Assembly (NCBI GenBank): GCA_039029915.1
Contig: JBCCFD010000084.1
Coordinates: 1-21,700, forward strand
DNA length: 21,700 nt
Reading direction: 5' to 3'
DNA from: QQUD01 sp039029915
GTDB taxonomy: Bacteria; Chloroflexota; Anaerolineae; Promineifilales; Promineifilaceae
Shown: piece by piece, positions 6,660 through 13,175 of the stretch
How the letters are laid out: the number at the start of each line of letters is the position of its first letter
Position numbering within the stretch: position 1 is the first letter of the stretch
The notes under the pieces: generated by a model
What the model was told of the DNA's origin: nothing
The model's database searches: none
Seen by the model: the letters and a program-made list of their open reading frames with translations, nothing else
Program-made: the position numbers and the translations under genes

Positions 6660-6779
6660 AGGCTTTCTGAATCTTTAGTGTATTGGGGGCTTCCTCTGTT
6701 CACCGGTGCGTTTGTTGGCGGCGGCATTGAGCTACTGTTCACAACATTAATCTTAAATCAATCAAAAAACATTGAATAA
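6660..6779 (+). pseudogene. Possible C-terminal remnant of a membrane protein
   Basis: Within the 6565-6889 gap, one frame is open from 6660 to a TAA at 6777-6779. It reads like a membrane-protein end: YWGLPLFTGAFVGGGIELLF, a short hydrophobic stretch, then a polar tail. There is no credible start codon or ribosome-binding site, and an in-frame stop lies immediately upstream. It may be the last piece of a lost gene or simply a chance frame. Nothing else in the gap looks coding. Confidence 0.25.
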
Positions 6780-6889
6780 GCGACTGTGTAGAATCTGGAT
6801 AAGTGCAGCTATGTTTCTTTGCCGAGGGGAAGTGCATTTAATCAGTATTTGATTTGTTAAATTTAGCCCGTCTTTAGGAGTTTAAAATC

Positions 6890-7720
6890 ATGACCAACAC
6901 AATCGGAGTGGATATCGGCTGTACGAAAATGCACCTCACAGCAAAGGTAAATGGAGCATACATCGATAGAAGGGCAGAAACTGGTCTCGATTGCAAAATA
7001 GAACACATTAAACAGGAAATTGAAGCGTTCCTTGATCAACTTCCATTTAAGGTGGATGTATTAGGAATGGCTGTTCCAGGACTCGTTGATGGTGATTCAG
7101 TCGTCAAATATTCAGACGTGCGCAATCTAAATGGGGTTGGCATTGACTATTTCACTGATGGGAAAATGCAGGGCAAAATCATCAATGATGTCAAAGCGGC
7201 TACATGGGCCGAAATCGCAAATTACCCAAACAGTCAAACAATCGCTGTTGTCATGTGTGGAACAGGCATTGCGGTAGGTGTTTACAGCAATGGAGAAATG
7301 TTCTTGGGGGGGCGTGGTTATGCGGGCGAGCTTGGTTACTGTATCTTGGACTATAAAGATGGGGAACCAAAAACGGTTGATGAACTAGCAGGAGGAGCAA
7401 GCATTTTAAGGCGTGCCAAATGCGACGTGGCTAAATTTCTAGAGAGGTTGGACAGAAATGAAACCGAAGCCAATCAACTCATCCAAGAGGCAGGGAGATA
7501 TTTTGGTTTCACTATAACAAACATCCAGCATTTATTTAATCCAGATATTATTGTCGTTGGGGGATCAACAGCGACTTATCCTGGATATATGGAAGAAGCG
7601 CTCACAACCGCAGAAAAGCACACCATTAAAGATATTTTTAATAGTTGTAAAATAGTCGGTGCGAAGGATAGTAAACGGATCGTCGCGCTAGGGGCGATTG
7701 AGTTCGCTAAGAAAAGCTGA
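6890..7720 (+). CDS. ROK-family protein (sugar-kinase-like) lacking the zinc motif
   Basis: A 276-residue actin-fold ATPase of the ROK family. The phosphate-1 motif is GVDIGCTK (6-13), the catalytic Asp is Asp100 in IINDVKAA, the phosphate-2 loop is MCGTGIAVGV (122-131), and the adenosine region is IVVGGSTATYPGY (221-233). ROK kinases normally carry GExGH followed by a CxCGxxGCxE zinc site. Here the first motif reads GELGY (146-150) and the cysteine cluster is absent, which also explains the length being shorter than the usual 300-320. The sugar-contacting His is therefore replaced by Tyr150, so glucokinase activity should not be assumed. AGGAG precedes the ATG. It stands alone, and the 170-bp gap that follows (7721-7890) shows nothing I can name. 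Confidence 0.85.
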   Translation: MTNTIGVDIGCTKMHLTAKVNGAYIDRRAETGLDCKIEHIKQEIEAFLDQLPFKVDVLGMAVPGLVDGDSVVKYSDVRNLNGVGIDYFTDGKMQGKIINDVKAATWAEIANYPNSQTIAVVMCGTGIAVGVYSNGEMFLGGRGYAGELGYCILDYKDGEPKTVDELAGGASILRRAKCDVAKFLERLDRNETEANQLIQEAGRYFGFTITNIQHLFNPDIIVVGGSTATYPGYMEEALTTAEKHTIKDIFNSCKIVGAKDSKRIVALGAIEFAKKS

Positions 7721-7890
7721 ATAGGCTAATTGCAGCAATGTTGAGTTACAAAGCTGGCAACCTTTTGAACAGCGTTTGTCTCAGCGACAGTCATAGAGTA
7801 AAGTCTCAACCTCTAGGCTTTTTACAGAGTATTGACCATACGCTAGCCCAATAATTTCAACCACCTATTCGTTTTAGCCAAGGTGAAATT

Positions 7891-8859
7891 ATGAAGAACA
7901 AGTTGCCGAGCATTGACGCCAAAATTAGAAGTGATGACAAGACAATTCAGGGTATCCTATATTTGGTTTTAGGGTTGAGCGTTTTTTCTGTCCAAGATGT
8001 CATCATGAAAATCTTTAGTGACGAGATTGCCCTGCAGGAAGTCATCTTTATGCGGGGTCTTGTAACCCTTGCTGTCATCTGTTTTCTGATTATTCGCCAG
8101 GAAGATGGTCAGGGATTTACGACTAAACGGCTGTTTCTATGTATTGTTCGCGGTGCTGCCGGATTCACCTGCTTCACAACCTTCTCCATGGCGCTGGCTA
8201 CACTACCGCTGGCTGATGCGATGCCCCTGTACTACACAAGCCCACTGTATGTCATCGTCCTCGCTATTCCAATTTTAGGCGAAACTGTAAAATTACGGAG
8301 CTGGTTCGCTATCTTAGTGGGCTTTGTGGGCATCCTCCTCGTCGCGCAACCCAACGTTAGCGGGATTGAACCAGCCATGATTCTGGCGCTCATTTCGGCG
8401 TTAACTTACAGCATTCAAAGTTTGCTGGCTCGCAAGCTTGGCTCAACGGAAAGCGCCTTGGGCATGACCTTTTACTCGATGATGACGTTTGTGGCGCTAA
8501 GTGGCTTTATGGGACTGGCCTTTGGCAACGGGTGGCTAGATAACTTCGCTCACCCCAGTGCACAGTATTTGTTTCGGGCGTGGTCAGTGCCTACAGCAAG
8601 ACAGTTTGGGCTGATCTTCACAGTGGGGATCGTGGCGGCGATAGGCTTTTTGTGCATTAGCCAGGCATATCGTTTGGGAGAAGCGAGCGTCATTGCCCCT
8701 TTTGAATATAGCTCTCTCCCTTTTGCTGTCTTTTGGGGCTGGCTTTTTTGGAATGAGGTACCCGGACTCATGACCATTCTTGGCAGTATTCTTATCATTG
8801 GTAGCGGCCTGTATGTGCTTCGCCGTGAATCTCAAACGGAGGCCGCTCACTGCACGTAA
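7891..8859 (+). CDS. EamA/DMT-superfamily transporter
   Basis: A 322-residue inner-membrane protein with ten hydrophobic helices arranged as two EamA repeats (about residues 17-155 and 163-310). The first repeat ends with the familiar PLYYTSPLYVIVLAIPILGE and LVGFVGILLVAQP segments, and the second with APFEYSSLPFAVFWGWLFWNEVP and LGSILIIGSGLYVLRRE. This is the RhaT/YdcZ-like drug/metabolite exporter class; the substrate is not predictable. AAGGTG lies just before the ATG. The AraC-family gene starts 10 bp after its stop, so the two are almost certainly co-transcribed. Confidence 0.92.
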   Translation: MKNKLPSIDAKIRSDDKTIQGILYLVLGLSVFSVQDVIMKIFSDEIALQEVIFMRGLVTLAVICFLIIRQEDGQGFTTKRLFLCIVRGAAGFTCFTTFSMALATLPLADAMPLYYTSPLYVIVLAIPILGETVKLRSWFAILVGFVGILLVAQPNVSGIEPAMILALISALTYSIQSLLARKLGSTESALGMTFYSMMTFVALSGFMGLAFGNGWLDNFAHPSAQYLFRAWSVPTARQFGLIFTVGIVAAIGFLCISQAYRLGEASVIAPFEYSSLPFAVFWGWLFWNEVPGLMTILGSILIIGSGLYVLRRESQTEAAHCT

Positions 8860-8869
8860 GTTTTGAGGT

Positions 8870-9763
8870 ATGATGATGCAATCCTTTGCGCATGCCAACC
8901 TAGAACGGCCGGTTGAATGGGTAGCAACGCCCTCGCCACGTTTACGGCCGTATGTTGATGCCTATTGTGGTTTTATCATCCCAGCTTGGAGGCCCATAAA
9001 CTTTGGGCAACGCTCTGCCCCCAGCGGAAGCGTCTTCCTGCAATTTGTATTTGGGGCCGATCAGGTTCACGAAACAAAATATGCTTATAAGCCAGATGGG
9101 GCCGTAATCAACCGCCCAAAACAAGCGATCATTTTGCCAAAACGCGTTTCTTGGAGAATTATGCTCGACGGAGCCACAGATATTGTCCTCGTCAAGCTCA
9201 AAGCTGGCATGGCGGCACCATTCCTAGATTTATCCCTTACAGAGCTAAACGCTTGGGAAAACACAAATGACATTTGGTCATCGTCTACCAATGAGCAAGT
9301 TAGCAGTTTACAGCTTTTATCCGTTCAAGATCGCATTCAAATCATCGAGCAAGTTTTACTGCAGCGTTTAGCCCAATCTGCCCTTGCGGTTGATCAAACG
9401 GTCAATCAAGCCCTTGCGCTCATTCAAAAAGCGAGAGGCGGTGTTGAAATTCAAAATTTAGCTGACCAGTTGAATATCAGCAGTCGTCAATTACGTCGAA
9501 AATTTCAGCACTATGTCGGCCTGACACCCAAGCAATATAGCGATATTGAGCGGTTTCGGTATGCAAATCACCTTATGAAACAGCGCCCAAATATGAGCTT
9601 AACAGATGTGGCTCACCACGCTGGGTATTTTGATTTGGCCCATTTCACTCATACCATCCAAGAGATTTCTGGACTGCCGCCCTCCCAAATGTCAGAAATT
9701 GACCAACAAGCCCTGCAAGTACAAAAGCAGGACAGTGATTTTATTTCGCTGCGGGTGGTCTAA
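8870..9763 (+). CDS. AraC-family regulator with N-terminal DUF6597-like domain
   Basis: A 297-residue protein. The N-terminal half (about 18-150: PSPRLRPYVDAYCGF, then ILPKRVSWRIMLDGATDIVLVKLKAG) resembles the cupin-like DUF6597 sensing domain. The C-terminal AraC DNA-binding domain (about 175-280) has two helix-turn-helix units: IQNLADQLNISSRQLRRKF, and SLTDVAHHAGYFDLAHF, the family signature. Three ATG codons in a row (8870, 8873, 8876) make the exact start uncertain; GAGG at 8865-8868 fits the second or third best. It follows the transporter gene by 10 bp and probably regulates that unit. An ACGGCCGT copy at 8944-8951 is read in a different frame from most others (Arg-Pro-Tyr). Confidence 0.9.
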   Translation: MMMQSFAHANLERPVEWVATPSPRLRPYVDAYCGFIIPAWRPINFGQRSAPSGSVFLQFVFGADQVHETKYAYKPDGAVINRPKQAIILPKRVSWRIMLDGATDIVLVKLKAGMAAPFLDLSLTELNAWENTNDIWSSSTNEQVSSLQLLSVQDRIQIIEQVLLQRLAQSALAVDQTVNQALALIQKARGGVEIQNLADQLNISSRQLRRKFQHYVGLTPKQYSDIERFRYANHLMKQRPNMSLTDVAHHAGYFDLAHFTHTIQEISGLPPSQMSEIDQQALQVQKQDSDFISLRVV

Positions 9764-9833
9764 TTTGAGATTGATCCAATCAACAAGTCGTCCGTTATTT
9801 ACAAGCCTTCTGCTTTCGCTTTCCCCTAAAATG

Positions 9834-9853
9834 TCCTCCAAATATTCGGAGGA
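9834..9853 (+). promoter_or_regulatory. Hairpin sequestering a ribosome-binding site
   Basis: TCCTCC (9834-9839) can pair perfectly with GGAGGA (9848-9853) around an 8-nt A/T-rich loop. The right arm is the Shine-Dalgarno sequence of the small membrane protein that starts at 9859. In RNA this would hide the site until the stem opens, which points to translational control, for example by temperature or by an upstream ribosome. Confidence 0.6.
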
Positions 9854-9858
9854 TGAAC

Positions 9859-10041
9859 ATGAACCCACAAACACAAATGACTTTATATTTTTTGGCTACC
9901 TTAGCTGGCATTGGCCTCTTTATTTTTGAGCTTTCAGGTCGATCGGCGTCGCCATCTTGGATTGGCTACATGTGGGGGGTGTACAGCGTGGCCTTTGCGT
10001 TCCTCACCTATAGCACTTGGAAAAAAACGCGGTCGGAATGA
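9859..10041 (+). CDS. Small two-helix membrane protein
   Basis: A 60-residue protein with two hydrophobic segments (about 8-23 and 33-50) and a basic C-terminus (WKKTRSE). I chose the ATG at 9859 because GGAGG (9848-9852) lies 6 nt before it; the in-frame ATG at 9853 touches that site. It matches no family I recognise. The gene is followed closely by another tiny membrane-protein gene, so the two may form a unit. The Shine-Dalgarno sequence can fold into a hairpin. Confidence 0.7.
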   Translation: MNPQTQMTLYFLATLAGIGLFIFELSGRSASPSWIGYMWGVYSVAFAFLTYSTWKKTRSE

Positions 10042-10056
10042 ATGCGTTGGGGGAAA

Positions 10057-10064
10057 ACGGCCGT
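10057..10064. repeat. ACGGCCGT palindrome, intergenic
   Basis: Set in GGAAAACGGCCGTATTC, 15 bp after the stop codon of the 60-residue membrane protein and upstream of the next gene's ribosome-binding site. Confidence 0.9.
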
Positions 10065-10092
10065 ATTCAACTTAAACCAAAGGAATCAACAA

Positions 10093-10311
10093 ATGAACGA
10101 TCAACCCAATCTATCACAAAGAATTAAAGCAGCTCGTGATACTGCCGTTTATGGCGCACCGGTGAGCTTTTTATTCTGGCTCATTTTTAACCTAATCCTT
10201 CGAGGCTCTGGAGGTTTGAGCATGTTTTGGACCGCTGCAGGCATTCTGCTGTTTGCCATTTTGGGGTTTGCATTTCCCAAAACAGTGGGAAGTAAATTAA
10301 GGTTAAGATGA
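10093..10311 (+). CDS. Small membrane protein
   Basis: A 72-residue protein with a polar N-terminus (MNDQPNLSQRIKAARDTAV) followed by two hydrophobic helices (about 22-36 and 43-60) and a basic tail (KLRLR). The frame is open from 10042, but the ATG at 10093 is preceded by AAAGGA with 8-nt spacing and gives the more sensible N-terminus. No family is recognised. Its last codons and stop lie inside the left REP hairpin of the adjacent transposase unit, so the element inserted at, or has shaped, the gene's 3' end. Confidence 0.65.
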   Translation: MNDQPNLSQRIKAARDTAVYGAPVSFLFWLIFNLILRGSGGLSMFWTAAGILLFAILGFAFPKTVGSKLRLR

Positions 10312-10360
10312 TAAGGAGATGACAGTCACCTTGAAGGTGACTGTCATCTCCTTATCATCT
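10306..10360. repeat. REP-like hairpin, left flank of the transposase
   Basis: Two perfectly complementary 27-bp arms (10306-10332 and 10334-10360) surround a single G. The inner part GATGACAGTCACCTT matches the right-hand hairpin at 10982-11014 except for one base pair, which has changed on both sides (T-A here, G-C there). The outer part is extended by ATAAGG-type sequence found only on this side. An 11-bp unit (ATCTCCTTATC) is repeated in tandem at 10346-10367. Confidence 0.88.
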
Positions 10361-10369
10361 CCTTATCTC

Positions 10370-10954
10370 CTAAGCATCTAGATAGGCCAACTCATCCGGC
10401 AAAAGGCGTATCGACAAATAATCTCGTACAAACTCCTCATATGTCGTCACATCGGAAAACATATCCGTGATAAACCGGCGATCGACTATCTTTCCCTGTC
10501 GTAACTCAACCCAATCCAAATAGTTTGAGTACGGCCATTCCCCCACATCCTGTACAAAACCATCTTTAACCGGATTAGCATGGATATAGCAGCACAGATG
10601 ACGCAGGTAAACGTCGCTGTCAACATGTTTGGCTTTGAAACGACCTTCAAACAACGTCCCGCTGTGGTCATACCGTTTGTTGTACGCTTTGCTGTAGCTA
10701 TTGAAAACGCGCTGTGGCAACAGCCCCGCATTGTGGTCCCCAAGCTGTTGCACCAAGAAATGATAATGGTTAGGCATTAAGACGTAGGCAATCATGCTGA
10801 GGTTTAGCTGCTCGAGATATTTTTTGACGAGACGAAGCACATACAGGTAGTTTTCTTCTTCGCGGAAAATGGACAATTGACGCGCTCCGCGATTGTAGAT
10901 GTGATAATAGTGGCCGGGAAGCCAACTAATTATATTTTTTCTAGCATGGGGCAT
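10370..10954 (-). CDS. REP-associated tyrosine transposase (RAYT, IS200/Y1 superfamily)
   Basis: A 194-residue Y1 transposase. The N-terminal half contains GHYYHIYNRGARQLSIF and the metal-binding HUH motif in LMPNHYHFLV. The region RRFNSYSKAYNKRY/GTLFEGRFKAKHV (here starting RVFNSYSKAYNKRY) is typical of RAYT proteins and contains candidate catalytic Tyr residues, and CCYIHANPVKDG is a further family signature. Such proteins nick single-stranded REP hairpins and are usually single-copy and domesticated rather than freely mobile. It is flanked on both sides by related hairpins (10306-10360 and 10982-11014), as expected. The gene looks intact, ending TAG beside the left hairpin. Confidence 0.92.
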   Translation of the reverse strand: MPHARKNIISWLPGHYYHIYNRGARQLSIFREEENYLYVLRLVKKYLEQLNLSMIAYVLMPNHYHFLVQQLGDHNAGLLPQRVFNSYSKAYNKRYDHSGTLFEGRFKAKHVDSDVYLRHLCCYIHANPVKDGFVQDVGEWPYSNYLDWVELRQGKIVDRRFITDMFSDVTTYEEFVRDYLSIRLLPDELAYLDA

Positions 10955-10981
10955 GAGAAACTTCCTACTTCTTTTATCACC

Positions 10982-11014
10982 AGATGACAGGCACCTTAAA
11001 GGTGCCTGTCATCT
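10982..11014. repeat. REP-like hairpin, right flank of the transposase
   Basis: Perfect 16-bp arms (10982-10997 and 10999-11014) surround a single A. The core GACAGGCACCTT is that of the left hairpin apart from one compensated base pair. It lies 27 bp upstream of the transposase start codon. Confidence 0.9.
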
Positions 11015-11178
11015 TCGTATTCTATTCGCTTAATTCTAAACACCCAAATAAATCCCCTACCCCAACTTGCTAGATCAATGCTATAAAAATGCCTTGATAT
11101 CTCCGATTTTAGTTCCTAACCATTACCGATATACTCCGCCCTGAAACAGACTAATATCAAGAGAAAAGGGTTGAAGCT

Positions 11179-11616
11179 ATGGTCGAATTTTTGATTGTCA
11201 TATTCATCGGTATTGTTGGAGGTGTGGCAGTGGGCACACAGTCCACTTTATCTGGCAAAATGAGCCAGCAAGTTGGCGGGGCGGCAAGTAGCTTTATTAT
11301 TCATATCAGTGGTGCCATTTTTTCGGCGATCTTATTGCTCGTGCGGGGCGGCGAACAAATCCAAAATTGGCGTAATCTATCTTGGCTCATGTTAGGGTCT
11401 GGCATATTTGGTGTCATCTTATACCTCACGCTAAGCCAAACCATTCCCCGGCTTGGTGCCACCTCAGCTATTGTTTTGATTATTATTGGCCAATTATTGA
11501 TGGGGCTTGCCATTGATCAATTCGGCTTGTTTAACGTTTCAGTCCGAACGATTGATAGTTCCCGCTTATTGGCCACCGTTTTATTGATTGCGGGTGGGTA
11601 TTTGATGGTTAGATAA
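11179..11616 (+). CDS. YdcZ/DUF606-like DMT membrane protein
   Basis: A 145-residue protein with five hydrophobic helices. The start (EFLIVIFIGIVGGVAVGTQSTLSGKMSQQVGG) and the later ATSAIVLIIIGQLLMGLAIDQFGLF are typical of the DUF606/YdcZ half-size members of the drug/metabolite transporter superfamily, which act as dimers or pairs; only one gene is present here. The substrate is unknown. AAAAGGG lies before the ATG. The TAA stop shares its last base with an ACGGCCGT copy. Confidence 0.85.
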   Translation: MVEFLIVIFIGIVGGVAVGTQSTLSGKMSQQVGGAASSFIIHISGAIFSAILLLVRGGEQIQNWRNLSWLMLGSGIFGVILYLTLSQTIPRLGATSAIVLIIIGQLLMGLAIDQFGLFNVSVRTIDSSRLLATVLLIAGGYLMVR

Positions 11617-11623
11617 CGGCCGT
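11616..11623. repeat. ACGGCCGT palindrome overlapping a stop codon
   Basis: The first A of the motif is the last base of the TAA stop of the YdcZ-like gene. The flank is ATAACGGCCGTATTC. A second copy follows 29 bp later. Confidence 0.9.
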
Positions 11624-11652
11624 ATTCGAAAAAAATTTTATCGGTATGGAAA

Positions 11653-11660
11653 ACGGCCGT
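11653..11660. repeat. ACGGCCGT palindrome, intergenic
   Basis: Set in GGAAAACGGCCGTTTAC. With the copy at 11616 it forms the closest pair in the window (37 bp between starts), upstream of the vapBC promoter. Confidence 0.9.
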
Positions 11661-11719
11661 TTACCAAATCTCTTTCAAATGCGCGATGCTTGATAAGGGA
11701 AGCTAAACTCCTTTGACTA

Positions 11720-11748
11720 TTGAATTATCCCCAGATTTGTTTTACAAT
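11720..11748 (+). promoter_or_regulatory. Probable vapBC promoter
   Basis: TTGAAT (11720-11725), a 17-bp spacer and TACAAT (11743-11748) lie about 40 bp upstream of the antitoxin start. No clear operator palindrome was found. Confidence 0.5.
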
Positions 11749-11789
11749 CCATCTTTATCATACAAAATAAATATCGATGGAGATATCGT

Positions 11790-11996
11790 ATGACAACCGT
11801 CACTGTTTCACCTAAATTCCAAATCGTGCTACCAAAAGCGATCCGTGAGGCTTTAAACATTCAATCAGGCCAAAAAGTCCAGGTGATTCGTTATCAAAAT
11901 CGGATTGAGCTGATTCCAATCAGACCCATTAAAGCATCGCGTGGTTTTTTGAAGGGCATTGATACTTCAGTCGAGCGAGAAGAAGATCGGTTATGA
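11790..11996 (+). CDS. AbrB/MazE-type antitoxin (VapB-like)
   Basis: A 68-residue protein. The N-terminal 45 residues form a SpoVT/AbrB swapped-hairpin DNA-binding domain: VTVSPKFQIVLPKAIREALNI, then GQKVQVIRYQNRIELIPI. The C-terminal 20 residues are charged and probably wrap the toxin. GGAG (11779-11782) lies 7 nt before the ATG. The stop overlaps the start of the PIN-domain gene by 4 bp (ATGA), the usual arrangement for translational coupling of a toxin-antitoxin pair. The dimer would bind its own promoter and neutralise the toxin. Confidence 0.9.
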   Translation: MTTVTVSPKFQIVLPKAIREALNIQSGQKVQVIRYQNRIELIPIRPIKASRGFLKGIDTSVEREEDRL

Positions 11997-12373
11997 ATGT
12001 AATGGATTCTTCCGGCTGGTTAGAATATTTTGCTGACGGGCCAAACGCAGATTTTTTTGCACCGGCCATTGAAAATACAGACGAGTTAATTGTGCCAACC
12101 ATCAGCCTATATGAGGTTTTTAAGCGAGTTTTACAACAATTAGGGGAAGATAAAGCCTTGGAAGCGGTTGCTGTCATGATGCAAGGTCGCGTTGTAGAGC
12201 TTGATTCGGCCATCGCCATTAATGCCGCAAAGCTCTCGGATGAGTTAAAAATCCCGATGGCGGACAGCATCATGCTCGCCACTGCCCGCAATTTGGATGG
12301 TGACCTGTGGACGCAAGATAGTGATTTTGCCTCACTTCCAAATGTGCAATATATCGCAAAGGCAAAAGAGTAA
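11993..12373 (+). CDS. PIN-domain ribonuclease toxin (VapC-like)
   Basis: A 126-residue PIN-domain protein with the acidic residues of the family in order: Asp5 (NVMDSSGWLEYF), Glu41 (LYEVFKRV), Asp91 (MADSIMLATAR) and Asp109/Asp111 (WTQDSDF). These bind the Mg2+ used for RNA cleavage; VapC toxins often cut tRNA or rRNA. The length is normal and the gene looks intact. It is coupled to the antitoxin by a 4-bp overlap. The RNA target cannot be predicted. Confidence 0.92.
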   Translation: MNVMDSSGWLEYFADGPNADFFAPAIENTDELIVPTISLYEVFKRVLQQLGEDKALEAVAVMMQGRVVELDSAIAINAAKLSDELKIPMADSIMLATARNLDGDLWTQDSDFASLPNVQYIAKAKE

Positions 12374-12384
12374 CATTGGGGGTA

Positions 12385-12392
12385 ACGGCCGT
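12385..12392. repeat. ACGGCCGT palindrome, intergenic
   Basis: Set in GGTAACGGCCGTATTTC, 11 bp after the toxin stop codon, in the gap between the convergent toxin and response-regulator genes. The rest of 12374-12518 shows nothing else I can name. Confidence 0.9.
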
Positions 12393-12518
12393 ATTTCACA
12401 ATTGCTAAATTATGAAGAACGATAGAGAAAAAATTACTGATGAACGGAAAAAGATTAAATCAGTTTTAAAACAAAACTCTCGGTTCGGCTGCATAGGGCG
12501 TCATCCCAAAACGTAATA

Positions 12519-13175
12519 TCAAACGAGGTTATGATCACGGGCGAAGAGTGCCGCTTGCACACGGTCGCGTAGTTCTAAACGCCCTAGAATATTCGATACA
12601 TGGTTTTTTACCGTCCCCAAACTGATAAACAATTCATTGGCGATTTCCCGATTGGTGGCCCCGTTGGCGAGGAGTTTGAGCACTTCGATTTCGCGGGCGC
12701 TTAGGTCGTAGCTGTCGATCGAGGGCGTGTTGGGCGCTGGCTTTGGCGTACTGCCCAATGCGCCAACCAGCTTGCCAGCCACATTGGGGTCAAGCTGAAA
12801 AATACCCGTGTGTGCCAAGCGAATCGCCTGTGCCAGGTCGGCGGCGGGTAAATCTTTGAGCAGATACCCGATGGCTCCAGCCTGCAGGGCTTTAACAATG
12901 TACTCTTCATCGTTGAAGGTAGTAAGCATGAGGATTTGGCAGCTGTTGCTTTTGCGAATGAGCTGAGTGGCTTCGATACCGTCCATCTCTGGCATGCGAA
13001 TGTCCATCAAAATAATATCTGGTTTGAAGCTGTCTGTTTTTTTGAGAGCATCCTGGCCGTTTACGGCCGTTCCTACAATCTCTAACCCCGGCTGAATACT
13101 CAACAATGACGCAATCCCCTCACGAATGAGGCGCTGGTCATCCACAATCATGACCCGAATCGGTGTTTCCGTCAT
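12519..13175 (-). CDS. NarL/FixJ-family response regulator
   Basis: A 218-residue two-domain regulator. The receiver domain (about 5-122) has Asp12-Asp13, the phospho-acceptor Asp58 in ILMDIRMPEMDG, and the switch segment LLKD with its conserved Lys. The LuxR-type helix-turn-helix follows (LSAREIEVLKLLANGATNREIANELFISLGTVKNHVSNIL). Its start overlaps the stop of the kinase gene by 4 bp (ATGA), so the two are translationally coupled. The class resembles LiaR/DesR/DegU, often used for envelope stress. One ACGGCCGT at 13063-13070 reads Thr-Ala-Val. Confidence 0.95.
   Translation of the reverse strand: MTETPIRVMIVDDQRLIREGIASLLSIQPGLEIVGTAVNGQDALKKTDSFKPDIILMDIRMPEMDGIEATQLIRKSNSCQILMLTTFNDEEYIVKALQAGAIGYLLKDLPAADLAQAIRLAHTGIFQLDPNVAGKLVGALGSTPKPAPNTPSIDSYDLSAREIEVLKLLANGATNREIANELFISLGTVKNHVSNILGRLELRDRVQAALFARDHNLV

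Noticed and set aside
11713..11748. TTGACT with TACAAT as the vapBC promoter
   Set aside because: The spacer is 24 bp, too long; TTGAAT at 11720 gives a 17-bp spacer and was preferred.
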